A stretch of DNA of 64,000 nucleotides, taken from NCBI GenBank assembly GCA_026874595.1, contig CM049318.1:26750956-26814955 (forward strand), in the 5' to 3' direction. Origin of the DNA: Sipunculus nudus. Taxonomy: Eukaryota; Annelida; Sipuncula; Golfingiida; Sipunculidae. Positions 13,457 to 24,823 of the stretch are shown in pieces. Position 1 is the first letter of the stretch; each line of letters opens with the position of its first letter. The position numbers were made by a program, and so were the translations under genes. The notes under the pieces are model-generated. The model worked only from the letters and a program-made list of their open reading frames with translations, did not search any database and was not told the origin of the DNA.

Positions 13457-14479
13457 AAATAAGTAAGGGCATAGAATGAGAATCCGGGGTTTTTTTTATA
13501 TACGCAACACTATCCAAAAAGAAGACCTTACTCTGTTATACTCTTAGCCCATTCCTCAATTTATAAAAGGGTTCCAAGTGTAACTGCAAAGTAAGGCTCA
13601 AATCTTTGCATTTCATTTCTTACTATTATTTTCACTATCTAACTGTAAAGTTTAAAAAAAAATTACTATACCATGCTCTCTCCTCATCCTTTAGTGTATT
13701 CACTGATCCTCCGCTTATTTCTGCACAGGCATTCTACAAAGACTGAGATTTGAACAGTGTACAGCATCTCATGAATATTCAACTACGCACCAACTAAATT
13801 AAGACTTGTCATTCTCTTTTTAACTGTCATTCTAATAAACATGCTTGACGATAACACATAAAAATAACCTCCTATTTTTTACATCAGAAATACTACATCT
13901 GCAGATGAACAAATGTGCCACAGTTTTAGTAGTTGAATGTTTGATCGAGATTGCGTACTTCCAGGAATGTGAATAAAAGAATACGTAATGAGCATTTCGT
14001 AAAGATGACAATTAACCTCAGTTTCATGTTTGATCCCGTTTTAATGCCACTCAATTAATCGCTCAAATTCGAATATGATAATATCAGAAGATCCAAACCA
14101 TCTATATAGCACCAAATGTAAAAAATGTTACTTCTGCTTATTTGGTCAAATCCGTATGGCGATCAAAAGAGTAGTGTACTCTTTCATAATATGCCAAAAG
14201 AACATATTGGATTGACCGAGCAAGCAGACAACAAATCAGATATTGCATTTTTCTGTTATTCTGTCAAGACGACATAAAAATTCACATGTAATTCCATTAG
14301 GCATTTTTCAACATCTGCAGATGAAGTTATTTGCAATATTTTAAAGTTGAAAATTTGACGAATATACCATATCCCAAGGGGGAATGAATCAAATATTGCG
14401 TAACTCTACTTTTAATTTAAATTTAACGTAAGCTAAATTTTCTATTTTAAAATACTTCGAAAATGTTATAGTTAACCCG
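13457..14479 (+). repeat. Monomer 14, type B with 12-bp deletion (1,023 bp)
   Basis: B in all modules, but the first ~50 bp have an A-like CCGGGG leader. Shortest full monomer: twelve bases are missing between 14233 and 14234, where others have TAACATTTGATT. The deletion removes half of the TGATTAATCA palindrome. Confidence 0.95.
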
Positions 14480-15515
14480 AAATAAGTAAGGGCATAGAAT
14501 GAGAATCTGGTTTTTTTTCATATACGCAACACTATCCAAAAAGAAGACCTTACTCTGTTGTACTCTTAGCCCATTCCTCAATTTATTAAACGGTTACAGG
14601 TGAAACTGCAAAGAACGGCTCGATTCTGTGCATTTCATTTCTTACTATTATTTTCACTATCTAAGTGTTAAGTTTAAAAATTTACTATACCATGCTCTCT
14701 CCTCATCGTTTATTTATTTACTGATCCTCCGCTCATTATCGCACAGGTATTCTACAAAGACTGAAATTTGAACAGTGTACAGCATCTCACGAATATTCAA
14801 CTACGCACCAACTAAATTAGGACTTGTCATTCCTTTTTTAAATGTCTTTCTAATAAACATGCTTGACGATATCACATAAAAATAAACTCCTCATTTTAAC
14901 ATCAGAAATACTACAACATCTGCAAATGAACAAATGTGCCACAGTTTTAGTACTTGAATATTTGATCGAGATTGCGTAATTCCTGGAGAGTGAATAAAAG
15001 ATTACGTAATGAGCATTTCGTAAACAGGAAAATTAACCTCAGTTTCATGTTTGATCCCGTTTTTCATGACACTCAAACAATCGCTCAAATTCGAATATGA
15101 TCAAATCAGAGGAACCAAACAATCTATATTGAACCAAATGTAAAAAAAAATGTTACTTTTGCTTATTTGGTCAAATCCGTATGGCGATCAAAAGAGTAGT
15201 GTACTCTTTCATTATGTGCCAAACGAACATATTGGATTGACCGAGCAAGCAGACAACATTACATTTGATTAATCAGATACATTATTTTTCTGATATTCTG
15301 TCAAGACGACATTAAAATTCACAGTTAATTCCATCAGGCATTTTTCAACATCTGCAGATTAAGTTATTTGCAATATTTTTAAGTTCAATATTTCATGAAT
15401 ATACAATATCCCAAGGGGAAATAATCAAATATTGCGTAACTCTAATTTTAATTTTAAGTTTAATGTAAGCTATATTTTCTATTTAAGATACTTCGAAAAT
15501 GTTATAGTAAACTCG
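14480..15515 (+). repeat. Monomer 15, type A, CATATACGC subfamily (1,036 bp)
   Basis: A throughout. Shares TTTCATATACGC, GTTGTACTC and CTCGATTCTG with monomers 1 and 2. M5 has CACAGTTAATTCC and TTCTATTTAAG as in monomer 10. CTGCAGATTAAG breaks the second 12-bp palindrome. Confidence 0.95.
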
Positions 15516-16549
15516 AAATAAGTAAGGGCATAGAATGAGAATCCGGGTTTTTTTTTATATACGCAACACTATCCAAAAAGAAGACCTTACTCTGTTATAC
15601 TCTTAGCCCATTCCTCAATTTATAAAAGGGTTCCAAGTGTAACTGCAAAGTAAGGCTCAAATCTTTGCATTTCATTTCTTACTATTATTTTCACTATCTA
15701 ACTGTAAAGTTTAAAAAAAAATTACTATACCATGCTCTCTCCTCATCCTTTAGTGTATTCACTGATCCTCCGCTTATTTTTGCCAGGCATTCTACAAAGA
15801 CTGAGATTTGAACAGTGTACAGCATCTCATGAATATTCAACTACGCACCAACTAAATTAAGACTTGTCATTCTCTTTTTAACTGTCATTCTAATAAACAT
15901 GCTTGACGATAACACATAAAAATAACCTCCTCTTTTTCACATCAGAAATACTACATCTGCAGATGAACAAATGTGCCACAGTTTTAGTAGTTAAATGTTT
16001 AATCGAGATTGCGTACTTCCAGGAATGTGAATAAAAGAATACGTAATGAGCATTTCGTGAAGATGACAATTAACCTCAGTTTCATGTTTGATCCCGTTTT
16101 AATGCCACTCAATTAATCGCTCAAATTCGAATATGATAATATCAGAAGATCCAAACCATCTATATAGCACCAAATGTAAAAAATGTTACTTCTGCTTATT
16201 TGGTCAAATCCGTATGGCGATCAAAAGAGTAGTGTACTCTTTCATTATATGCCAAAAGAACATATTGGATTGACCGAGCAAGCAGACAACATAACATTTG
16301 ATTAATCAGATATTGCATTTTTCTGTTATTCTGTCAAGACGACATAAAAATTCACATGTAATTCCATTAGGCATTTTTCAACATCTGCAGATGAAGTTAT
16401 TTGCAATATTTTAAAGTTGAAAATTTGACGAATATACCATATCCCAAGGGGGAATGAATCAAATATTGCGTCACTCTAATTTTAATTTTAAGTTTAATGT
16501 AAGCTATATTTTCTTTTTAAGATACTTCGAAAATGTTATAGTAAACTCG
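15516..16549 (+). repeat. Monomer 16, type B with A terminus (1,034 bp)
   Basis: B through most of M5, then A for the last ~75 bp from GCGTCACTCTAATTTTAA. TTTTTGCCAGGC has lost two bases (normally TTTTTGCACAGGC). TTCGTGAAGATG is private. Confidence 0.95.
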
Positions 16550-17583
16550 AAATAAGTAAGGGCATAGAATGAGAATCTGTTTTATTTTATATACGCAACA
16601 CTATCCAAAAAGAAGACCTTACTCTGTTATACTCTTAGCCCATTCCTCAATTTATAAAAGGGTTCCAAGTGTAACTGCAAAGTTAGGCTCAAATCTTTGC
16701 ATTTCATTTCTTACTATTATTTTCACTATCTAACTGTAAAGTTAAAAAAAAATTACTATACCATGCTCTCTCCTCATCCTTTAGTGTATTCACTGATCCT
16801 CCGCTTATTTCTGCACAGGCATTCTACAAAGACTGAGATTTGAACAGTGTACAGCATCTCATGAATATTCAACTACGCACCAACTAAATTAAGACTTGTC
16901 ATTCTCTTTTTAACTGTCATTCTAATAAACATGCTTGACGATAACACATAAAAATAACCTCCTCTTTTTTACATCAGAAATACTACATCTGCAGATGAAC
17001 AAATGTGCCACAGTTTTAGTAGTTGAATGTTTGATCGAGATTGCGTACTTCCAGGAATGTGAATAAAAGAATACGTAATGAGCATTTCGTAAACAGGAAA
17101 ATTAACCTCAGTTTCATGTTTGATCCCGTTTTTTCATGACACTCAAATAATCGCTCAAATTCGAATATGATCAAATCAGAGGAACCAAACAATCTATATT
17201 GAACCAAATGTAAAAAAATGTTACTTCTGCTTATTTGGTCAAATCCGTGTGGAGATCAAAAGAGTAGTGTACTCTTTCATTATGTGCCAAACGAACATAT
17301 TGGATTGACCGAGCAAGCAGACAACATTACATTTGATTAATCAGATACATTATTTTTCTGATATTCTGTCAAGACGACATTAAAATTCACAGTTTATTCA
17401 ATCAGGCATTTTTCATTATCTGCAGATGAAGTTATTTGCAATATTTTCAAGTTCAATATTTCATGAATATACAATATCCCAAGGGGAAATAATCAAATAT
17501 TGCGTAACTCTAATTTTAATTTTAAGTTTAATGTAAGCTATATTTTCTTTTTAAGATACTTCGAAAATGTTATAGTAAACTCG
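16550..17583 (+). repeat. Monomer 17, mosaic BBBAA (1,034 bp)
   Basis: B until GCATTTCGTAAACAGG, then A. Private: AAAGTTAGGCTC, TTTATTCAATCAGG and ATTTTCAAGTTC. Confidence 0.95.
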
Positions 17584-18619
17584 AAATAAGTAAGGGCATA
17601 GAATGAGAATCTGTTTTATTTTATATACGCAACACTATCCAAAAAGAAGACCTTACTCTGTTATACTCTTAGCCCATTCCTCAATTTATAAAAGGGTTCC
17701 AAGTGTAACTGCAAAGTAAGGCTCAAATCTTTGCATTTCATTTCTTACTATTATTTTCACTATCTAACTGTAAAGTTTAAAAAAAAAATTACTATACCAT
17801 GCTCTCTCCTCATCGTTTAGTGTATTCACTGATCCTCCGCTTATTTTTGCACAGGCATTCTACAAAGACTGAGATTTGAACAGTGTACAGCATCTCATGA
17901 ATATTCAACTACGCACCAACTAAATTAAGACTTGTCATTCTCTTTTTAACTGTCATTCTAATAAACATGCTTGACGATAACACATAAAAATAACCTCCTC
18001 TTTTTCACATCAGAAATACTACATCTGCAGATGAACAAATGTGCCACAGTTTTAGTAGTTGAATGTTTGATCGAGATTGCGTACTTCCAGGAATGTGAAT
18101 AAAAGAATACGTAATGAGCATTTCGTAAACAGGAAAATTAACCTCAATTTCATGTTTGATCCCGTTTTTTCATGACACTCAAATAATCGCTCAAATTCGA
18201 ATATGATCAAATCAGAGGAACCAAACAATCTATATTGAACCAAATGTAAAAAAATGTTACTTCTGCTTATTTGGTCAAATCCGTGTGGAGATCAAAAGAG
18301 TAGTGTACTCTTTCATTATGTGCCAAACGAACATATTGGATTGACCGAGCAAGCAGACAACATTACATTTGATTAATCAGATACATTATTTTTCTGATAT
18401 TCTGTCAAGACGACATTAAAATTCACAGTTTATTCCATCAGGCATTTTTCATTATCTGCAGATGAAGTTATTTGCAATATTTTTAAGTTCAATATTTCAT
18501 GAATATACAATATCCCAAGGGGAAATAATCAAATATTGCGTAACTCTAATTTTAATTTTAAGTTTAATGTAAGCTATATTTTCTTTTTAAGATACTTCGA
18601 AAATATTATAGTAAACTCG
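17584..18619 (+). repeat. Monomer 18, mosaic BBBAA (1,036 bp)
   Basis: Same mosaic as monomer 17. Private CCTCAATTTCATG. TCATCGTTTAGTG combines the A-like base with B context and is also in monomers 26, 31 and 39. Confidence 0.95.
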
Positions 18620-19651
18620 AAATAAGTAAGGGCATAGAATGAGAATCTGTTTTATTTTATATACGCAACACTATCCAAAAAGAAGACCTTACTCTGTTAT
18701 ACTCTTAGCCCATTCCTCAATTTATAAAAGGGTTCCAAGTGTACCTGCAAAGTAAGGCTCAAATCTTTGCATTTCATTTCTTACTATTATTTTCACTATC
18801 TAACTGTAAAGTTTAAAAAAAAAATTACTATACCATGCTCTCTCCTCATCCTTTAGTGTATTCACTGATCCTCCGCTTATTTTTGCACAGGCATTCTACA
18901 AAGACTGAGATTTGAACAGTGTAGCGCATCTCATGAATATACAACTACGCACCAACTAAATTAAGACTTGTCATTCTCTTTTTAACTGTCATTCTAATAA
19001 ACATGCTTGACGATAACACATAAAAATAACCTCCTCTTTTTCACATCAGAAATACTACATCTGCAGATGAACAAATGTGCCACAGTTTTAGTAGTTGAAT
19101 GTTTGATCGAGATTGCGTACTTCCAGGAATGTGAATAAAAGAATACGTAATGAGCATTTCGTAAACAGGAAAATTAACCTCAGTTTCATGTTTGATCCCG
19201 TTTTAATGCCACTCAATTAATCGCTCAAATTCGAATATGATAATATCAGAAGATCCAAACCATCTATATAGCACCAAATGTAAAAAATGTTACTTCTGCT
19301 TATTTGGTCAAATCCGTATGGCGATCAAAAGAGTAGTGTACTCTTTCATTATATGCCAAAAGAACATATTGGATTGACCGAGCAAGCAGACAACATAACA
19401 TTTGATTAATCAGATATTGCATTTTTCTGTTATTCTGTCAAGACGACATAAAAATTCACATGTAATTCCATTAGGCATTTTTCAACATCTGCAGATGAAG
19501 TTATTTGCAATATTTTAAAGTTGAAAATTTGACGAATATACGATATCCCAAGGGGGAATGAATCAAATATTGCGTAACTCTACTTTTAATTTAAATTTAA
19601 CGTAAGCTATATTTTATATTTTAAAATACTTCGAAATTGTTAGTTAACCCG
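18620..19651 (+). repeat. Monomer 19, type B with short A patch in M4 (1,032 bp)
   Basis: B, except GTAAACAGGAAAATT in early M4 is A before B resumes at TTTTAATGCC. GTAGCGCATC and GAATATACAAC in M2 are rare variants seen again only in monomers 49, 52 and 62, about 30-40 kb away. Confidence 0.95.
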
Positions 19652-20687
19652 AAATAAGTAAGGACATAGAATGAGAATCCGGGTTTTTTTATATACGCAA
19701 CACTATCCAAAAAGAAGGCCTTACTCTGTTTTACTCTTAGCCCATTCCTCAATTTATTAAACGGTTACAGGTGAAACTGCAAAGAACGGCTCAAATCTGT
19801 GCATTTCATTTCTTACTATTATTTTCACTGTCTAAGTGTTAAGTTTAAAAAATTTACTATACCATGCTCTCTCCTCATCGTTTATATATTCACTGATCCT
19901 CCGCTCGTTATCGCACAGGTATTCTACAAAGACTGAGATTTGAACAGTGTACAGCATCTCACGAATATTCAACTACGCACCAACTAAATTAAGACTTGTC
20001 ATTCCTATTTTAAATGTCTTTCTAATAAACATGCTTGACGATAACACATAAAAATAACCTCCTTTTTTCTACATCAGAAATACTACAACATCTGCAAATG
20101 AACAAATGTGCCACAGTTTTAGTAGTTGAATGTTTGATCGAGATTGCGTAATTCCTGGAGAGTGAATAATAGATTACGTAATGAGCATTTTGTAAACAGG
20201 AAAATTAACCTCAGTTTCATGTTTGATCCCGTTTTTCATGACACTCAAATAATCGCTCAAATTCGAATATGATCAAATCAGAGGAACCAAACAATCTATT
20301 TTGAACCAAATGTAAAAAAAAATGTTACTTCTGCTTATTTGGTCAAATCCGTATGGCGATCAAAAGAGTAGTGTACTCTTTCATTATGTGCCAAACGAAC
20401 ATATTGGATTGACCAAGCAAGCAGACAACATTACATTTGATTAATCAGATACATTATTTTTCTGATATTCTGTCAAGACGACATTAAAATTCACAGTTTA
20501 TTCCATCAGGCATTTTTCAACATCTGCAGATGAAGATATTTGCAATATTTTTAAGTTCAATATTTCATGAATATACAATATCCCAAGGGGAAATAATCAA
20601 ATATTGCGTAACTCTAATTTTAATTTTAAGTTTAATGTAAGCTATATTTTCTTTTTAAGATACTTCGAAAATGTTATAGTAAACTCG
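19652..20687 (+). repeat. Monomer 20, type A reference (1,036 bp)
   Basis: Clean A in all modules, usable as the A reference. GTTTATATATTC in M2 marks monomers 20, 22, 24, 27, 32, 37 and 40. CTGTTTTACTC and TTTTCACTGTC are private relative to monomer 22. Confidence 0.95.
20439..20448. other. 10-bp palindrome TGATTAATCA (A reference)
   Basis: Perfect inverted repeat kept in nearly all A and B monomers despite type differences on both sides. It is lost by deletion in monomer 14 and by a C-to-G change in the five A monomers that precede short derivatives. A protein-binding role is only inference. Confidence 0.6.
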
Positions 20688-20790
20688 AAATAAGTAAGGG
20701 CATAGAATGAGAATCTGTTTTGTTTTATATACGCAACACTATCCAAAAAGAAGACCTTACTCTGTTATACTCTTAGCCCATTCCTCAATT

Positions 20791-20798
20791 TATAAAAG
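20791..20798 (+). promoter_or_regulatory. TATA-box-like TATAAAAG, type-B head (reference site)
   Basis: The B head reads ATTTATAAAAGGG, a perfect match to the eukaryotic TATA consensus; the A head has ATTTATTAAACGG at the same place. I see no convincing initiator 30 bp downstream and no gene. It could drive satellite transcription or be a chance match in A+T-rich DNA. Confidence 0.25.
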
Positions 20799-20985
20799 GG
20801 TTCCAAGTGTAACTGCAAAGTAAGGCTCAAATCTTTGCATTTCATTTCTTACCATTATTTTCACTATCTAACTGTAAAGTTTAAAAAAAAAATTACTATA
20901 CCATGCTCTCTCCTCATCCTTTAGTGTATTCACTGATCCTCCGCTTATTTTTGCACAGGCATTCTACAAAGACTGAGATTTGAAC

Positions 20986-21402
20986 AGTGTACAGCATCTC
21001 ATGAATATTCACTTACGCACCAACTAAATTAAGACTTGTCATTCTCTTTTTAACTGTCATTCTAATAAACATGCTTGACGATAACACATAAAAATAACCT
21101 CCTCTTTTTTACATCAGAAATACTACATCTGCAGATGAACAAATGTGCCACAGTTTTAGTAGTTGAATGTTTGATCGAGATTGCGTACTTCCAGGAATGT
21201 GAATAAAAGAATACGTAATGAGCATTTCGTAAAGATGACAATTAACCTCAGTTTCATGTTTGATCCCGTTTTAATGCCACTCAATTAATCGCTCAAATTC
21301 GAATATGATAATATCAGAAGATCCAAACCATCTATATAGCACCAAATGTAAAAAATGTTACTTCTGCTTATTTGGTCAAATCCGTATGGCGATCAAAAGA
21401 GT
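20986..21402 (+). repeat. Half-monomer a (~417 bp) of the ancient internal duplication
   Basis: This part and the next share motifs in the same order: AGTGTAC, TAAATTAAGAC/CATTTGATTAATCAG, GACGATAACACATAAAAAT/GACGACATAAAAAT, CATCTGCAGATGAA, ATTGCGTAMT, TTAACCTC/TTAACCCG, GATCCCGTTTT/GAATCCGGGTTTT, and CCGCTTATTT/CTGCTTATTT just before the next AGTGTAC. Divergence is high, so the duplication is old. Confidence 0.7.
21126..21137. other. 12-bp palindrome CATCTGCAGATG, first copy (type B)
   Basis: Perfect inverted repeat holding a CTGCAG core and two CANNTG E-box half sites. In A monomers it is CATCTGCAAATG (one mismatch). The matching site 428 bp downstream belongs to the other half-monomer. 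Confidence 0.6.
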
Positions 21403-21470
21403 AGTGTACTCTTTCATTATATGCCAAAAGAACATATTGGATTGACCGAGCAAGCAGACAACATAACATT

Positions 21471-21480
21471 TGATTAATCA
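21471..21480. other. 10-bp palindrome TGATTAATCA (B reference)
   Basis: Same site as in the A reference, here in B context (CATAACATT before, GATATTGC after), so it is unchanged between types whose flanks differ. Confidence 0.6.
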
Positions 21481-21553
21481 GATATTGCATTTTTCTGTTA
21501 TTCTGTCAAGACGACATAAAAATTCACATGTAATTCCATTAGGCATTTTTCAA

Positions 21554-21565
21554 CATCTGCAGATG
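21554..21565. other. 12-bp palindrome CATCTGCAGATG, second copy (both types)
   Basis: Present in nearly every A and B monomer in M5; variants are rare (monomers 2, 11, 15 and 59). It aligns with the first copy 428 bp upstream as part of the internal duplication. Confidence 0.6.
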
Positions 21566-21719
21566 AAGTTATTTGCAATATTTTAAAGTTGAAAATTTGA
21601 CGAATATACGATATCCCAAGGGGGAATGAATCAAATATTGCGTAACTCTACTTTTAATTTAAATTTAACGTAAGCTATATTTTATATTTTAAAATACTTC
21701 GAAATTGTTAGTTAACCCG

Positions 21720-22755
21720 AAATAAGTAAGGACATAGAATGAGAATCCGGGTTTTTTTATATACGCAACACTATCCAAAAAGAAGGCCTTACTCTGTTAT
21801 ACTCTTAGCCCATTCCTCAATTTATTAAACGGTTACAGGTGAAACTGCAAAGAACGGCTCAAATCTGTGCATTTCATTTCTTACTATTATTTTCACTATC
21901 TAAGTGTTAAGTTTAAAAAATTTACTATACCATGCTCTCTCCTCATCGTTTATATATTCACTGATCCTCCGCTCGTTATCGCACAGGTATTCTACAAAGA
22001 CTGAGATTTGAACAGTGTACAGCATCTCACGAATATTCAACTACGCACCAACTAAATTAAGACTTGTCATTCCTATTTTAAATGTCTTTCTAATAAACAT
22101 GCTTGACGATAACACATAAAAATAACCTCCTTTTTTCTACATCAGAAATACTACAACATCTGCAAATGAACAAATGTGCCACAGTTTTAGTAGTTGAATG
22201 TTTGATCGAGATTGCGTAATTCCTGGAGAGTGAATAATAGATTACGTAATGAGCATTTTGTAAACAGGAAAATTAACCTCAGTTTCATGTTTGATCCCGT
22301 TTTTCATGACACTCAAATAATCGCTCAAATTCGAATATGATCAAATCAGAGGAACCAAACAATCTATTTTGAACCAAATGTAAAAAAAAATGTTACTTCT
22401 GCTTATTTGGTCAAATCCGTATGGCGATCAAAAGAGTAGTGTACTCTTTCATTATGTGCCAAACGAACATATTGGATTGACCAAGCAAGCAGACAACATT
22501 ACATTTGATTAATCAGATACATTATTTTTCTGATATTCTGTCAAGACGACATTAAAATTCACAGTTTATTCCATCAGGCATTTTTCAACATCTGCAGATG
22601 AAGATATTTGCAATATTTTTAAGTTCAATATTTCATGAATATACAATATCCCAAGGGGAAATAATCAAATATTGCGTAACTCTAATTTTAATTTTAAGTT
22701 TAATGTAAGCTATATTTTCTTTTTAAGATACTTCGAAAATGTTATAGTAAACTCG
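21720..22755 (+). repeat. Monomer 22, type A (1,036 bp)
   Basis: A throughout; twin of monomer 20 including CTTTTTTCTACATC, GCATTTTGTAAAC, GACCAAGCAAGC and GAAGATATTTGC. Confidence 0.95.
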
Positions 22756-23787
22756 AAATAAGTAAGGGCATAGAATGAGAATCTGTTTTGTTTTATATAC
22801 GCAACACTATCCAAAAAGAAGACCTTACTCTGTTATACTCTTAGCCCATTCCTCAATTTATAAAAGGGTTCCAAGTGTAACTGCAAAGTAAGGCTCAAAT
22901 CTTTGCATTTCATTTCTTACCATTATTTTCACTATCTAACTGTAAAGTTTAAAAAAAAAATTACTATACCATGCTCTCTCCTCATCCTTTAGTGTATTCA
23001 CTGATCCTCCGCTTATTTTTGCACAGGCATTCTACAAAGACTGAGATTTGAACAGTGTACAGCATCTCATGAATATTCACTTACGCACCAACTAAATTAA
23101 GACTTGTCATTCTCTTTTTAACTGTCATTCTAATAAACATGCTTGACGATAACACATAAAAATAACCTCCTCTTTTTTACATCAGAAATACTACATCTGC
23201 AGATGAACAAATGTGCCACAGTTTTAGTAGTTGAATGTTTGATCGAGATTGCGTACTTCCAGGAATGTGAATAAAAGAATACGTAATGAGCATTTCGTAA
23301 AGATGACAATTAACCTCAGTTTCATGTTTGATCCCGTTTTAATGCCACTCAATTAATCGCTCAAATTCGAATATGATAATATCAGAAGATCCAAACCATC
23401 TATATAGCACCAAATGTAAAAAATGTTACTTCTGCTTATTTGGTCAAATCCGTATGGCGATCAAAAGAGTAGTGTACTCTTTCATTATATGCCAAAAGAA
23501 CATATTGGATTGACCGAGCAAGCAGACAACATAACATTTGATTAATCAGATATTGCATTTTTCTGTTATTCTGTCAAGACGACATAAAAATTCACATGTA
23601 ATTCCATTAGGCATTTTTCAACATCTGCAGATGAAGTTATTTGCAATATTTTAAAGTTGAAAATTTGACGAATATACCATATCCCAAGGGGGAATGAATC
23701 AAATATTGCGTAACTCTACTTTTAATTTAAATTTAACGTAAGCTATATTTTATATTTTAAAATACTTCGAAATTGTTAGTTAACCCG
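22756..23787 (+). repeat. Monomer 23, type B (1,032 bp)
   Basis: B throughout; twin of monomer 21 with GTTTTGTTTTATAT and ATTCACTTACGC. Confidence 0.95.
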
Positions 23788-24823
23788 AAATAAGTAAGGA
23801 CATAGAATGAGAATCCGGGTTTTTTTATATACGCAACACTATCCAAAAAGAAGGCCTTACTCTGTTATACTCTTAGCCCATTCCTCAATTTATTAAACGG
23901 TTACAGGTGAAACTGCAAAGAACGGCTCAAATCTGTGCATTTCATTTCTTACTATTATTTTCACTATCTAAGTGTTAAGTTTAAAAAATTTACTATACCA
24001 TGCTCTCTCCTCATCGTTTATATATTCACTGATCCTCCGCTCGTTATCGCACAGGTATTCTACAAAGACTGAGATTTGAACAGTGTACAGCATCTCACGA
24101 ATATTCAACTACGCACCAACTAAATTAAGACTTGTCATTCCTATTTTAAATGTCTTTCTAATAAACATGCTTGACGATAACACATAAAAATAACCTCCTC
24201 TTTTTTTACATCAGAAATACTACAACATCTGCAAATGAACAAATGTGCCACAGTTTTAGTAGTTGAATGTTTGATCGAGATTGCGTAATTCCTGGAGAGT
24301 GAATAATAGATTACGTAATGAGCATTTCGTAAACAGGAAAATTAACCTCAGTTTCATGTTTGATCCCGTTTTTCATGACACTCAAATAATCGCTCAAATA
24401 CGAATATGATCAAATCAGAGGAACCAAACAATCTATATTGAACCAAATGTAAAAAAAATGTTACTTCTGCTTATTTGGTCAAATCCGTATGGCGATCAAA
24501 AGAGTAGTGTACTCTTTCATTATGTGCCAAACGAACATATTGGATTGACCAAGCAAGCAGACAACATTACATTTGATTAATCAGATACATTATTTTTCTG
24601 ATATTCTGTCAAGACGACATTAAAATTCACAGTTTATTCCATCAGGCATTTTTCAACATCTGCAGATGAAGTTATTTGCAATATTTTTAAGTTCAATATT
24701 TCATGAATATACAATATCCCAAGGGGAAATAATCAAATATTGCGTAACTCTAATTTTAATTTTAAGTTTAATGTAAGCTATATTTTCTTTTTAAGATACT
24801 TCGAAAATGTTATAGTAAACTCG
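23788..24823 (+). repeat. Monomer 24, type A (1,036 bp)
   Basis: A throughout. CTCAAATACGAATATG (not ATTCG) is shared only with monomer 37. GACCAAGCAAGC links it with monomers 20 and 22. Confidence 0.95.

Larger units (their letters stand above)
16550..18619 (+). repeat. Tandem pair of BBBAA monomers (2 x ~1,035 bp)
   Basis: Monomers 17 and 18 have the same B-to-A switch in early M4 and the same uncommon variants GTGTGGAGATC and TTTTTCATTATCTGC, so one copied the other in tandem. The same haplotype reappears singly at 24824 and 38414. Confidence 0.93.
19652..21719 (+). repeat. A-B dimer, copy 1 (2,068 bp)
   Basis: Monomers 20 (A) and 21 (B). The pair is repeated in tandem at exactly 2,068 bp with the shared private variants CTTTTTTCTACATC, GAAGATATTTGC, GTTTTGTTTTATAT, CTTACCATTATTTTC and ATTCACTTACGC. 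This alternating dimer is the cleanest A-B unit in the window. Confidence 0.94.
20688..21719 (+). repeat. Monomer 21, type B reference (1,032 bp)
   Basis: Clean B in all modules, usable as the B reference. GTTTTGTTTTATAT, TTACCATTATTTTC and ATTCACTTACGC are shared with monomer 23. Confidence 0.95.
21403..22013 (+). repeat. Half-monomer b (~611 bp) of the ancient internal duplication
   Basis: Runs from the second AGTGTAC of monomer 21 to the first AGTGTAC of monomer 22. Compared with half a it has about 29 extra bp before ATTGCGTAACTC (region with CATATCCCAAGGGG) and about 130 extra bp between CCGGGTTTT and AGTGTAC, which explains the unequal lengths. Confidence 0.68.
21720..23787 (+). repeat. 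A-B dimer, copy 2 (2,068 bp)
   Basis: Tandem copy of 19652-21719 with only a handful of visible substitutions, such as TTATACTC for TTTTACTC, CACTATC for CACTGTC and ATACCATATC for ATACGATATC. Confidence 0.94.

Noticed and set aside
20688-21719. RNA polymerase III internal promoter or tRNA-like origin (A box/B box)
   Set aside because: TATGGCGATC and AAATTCGAATATG resemble the boxes only loosely, and no tRNA fold or SINE-like tail accompanies them.
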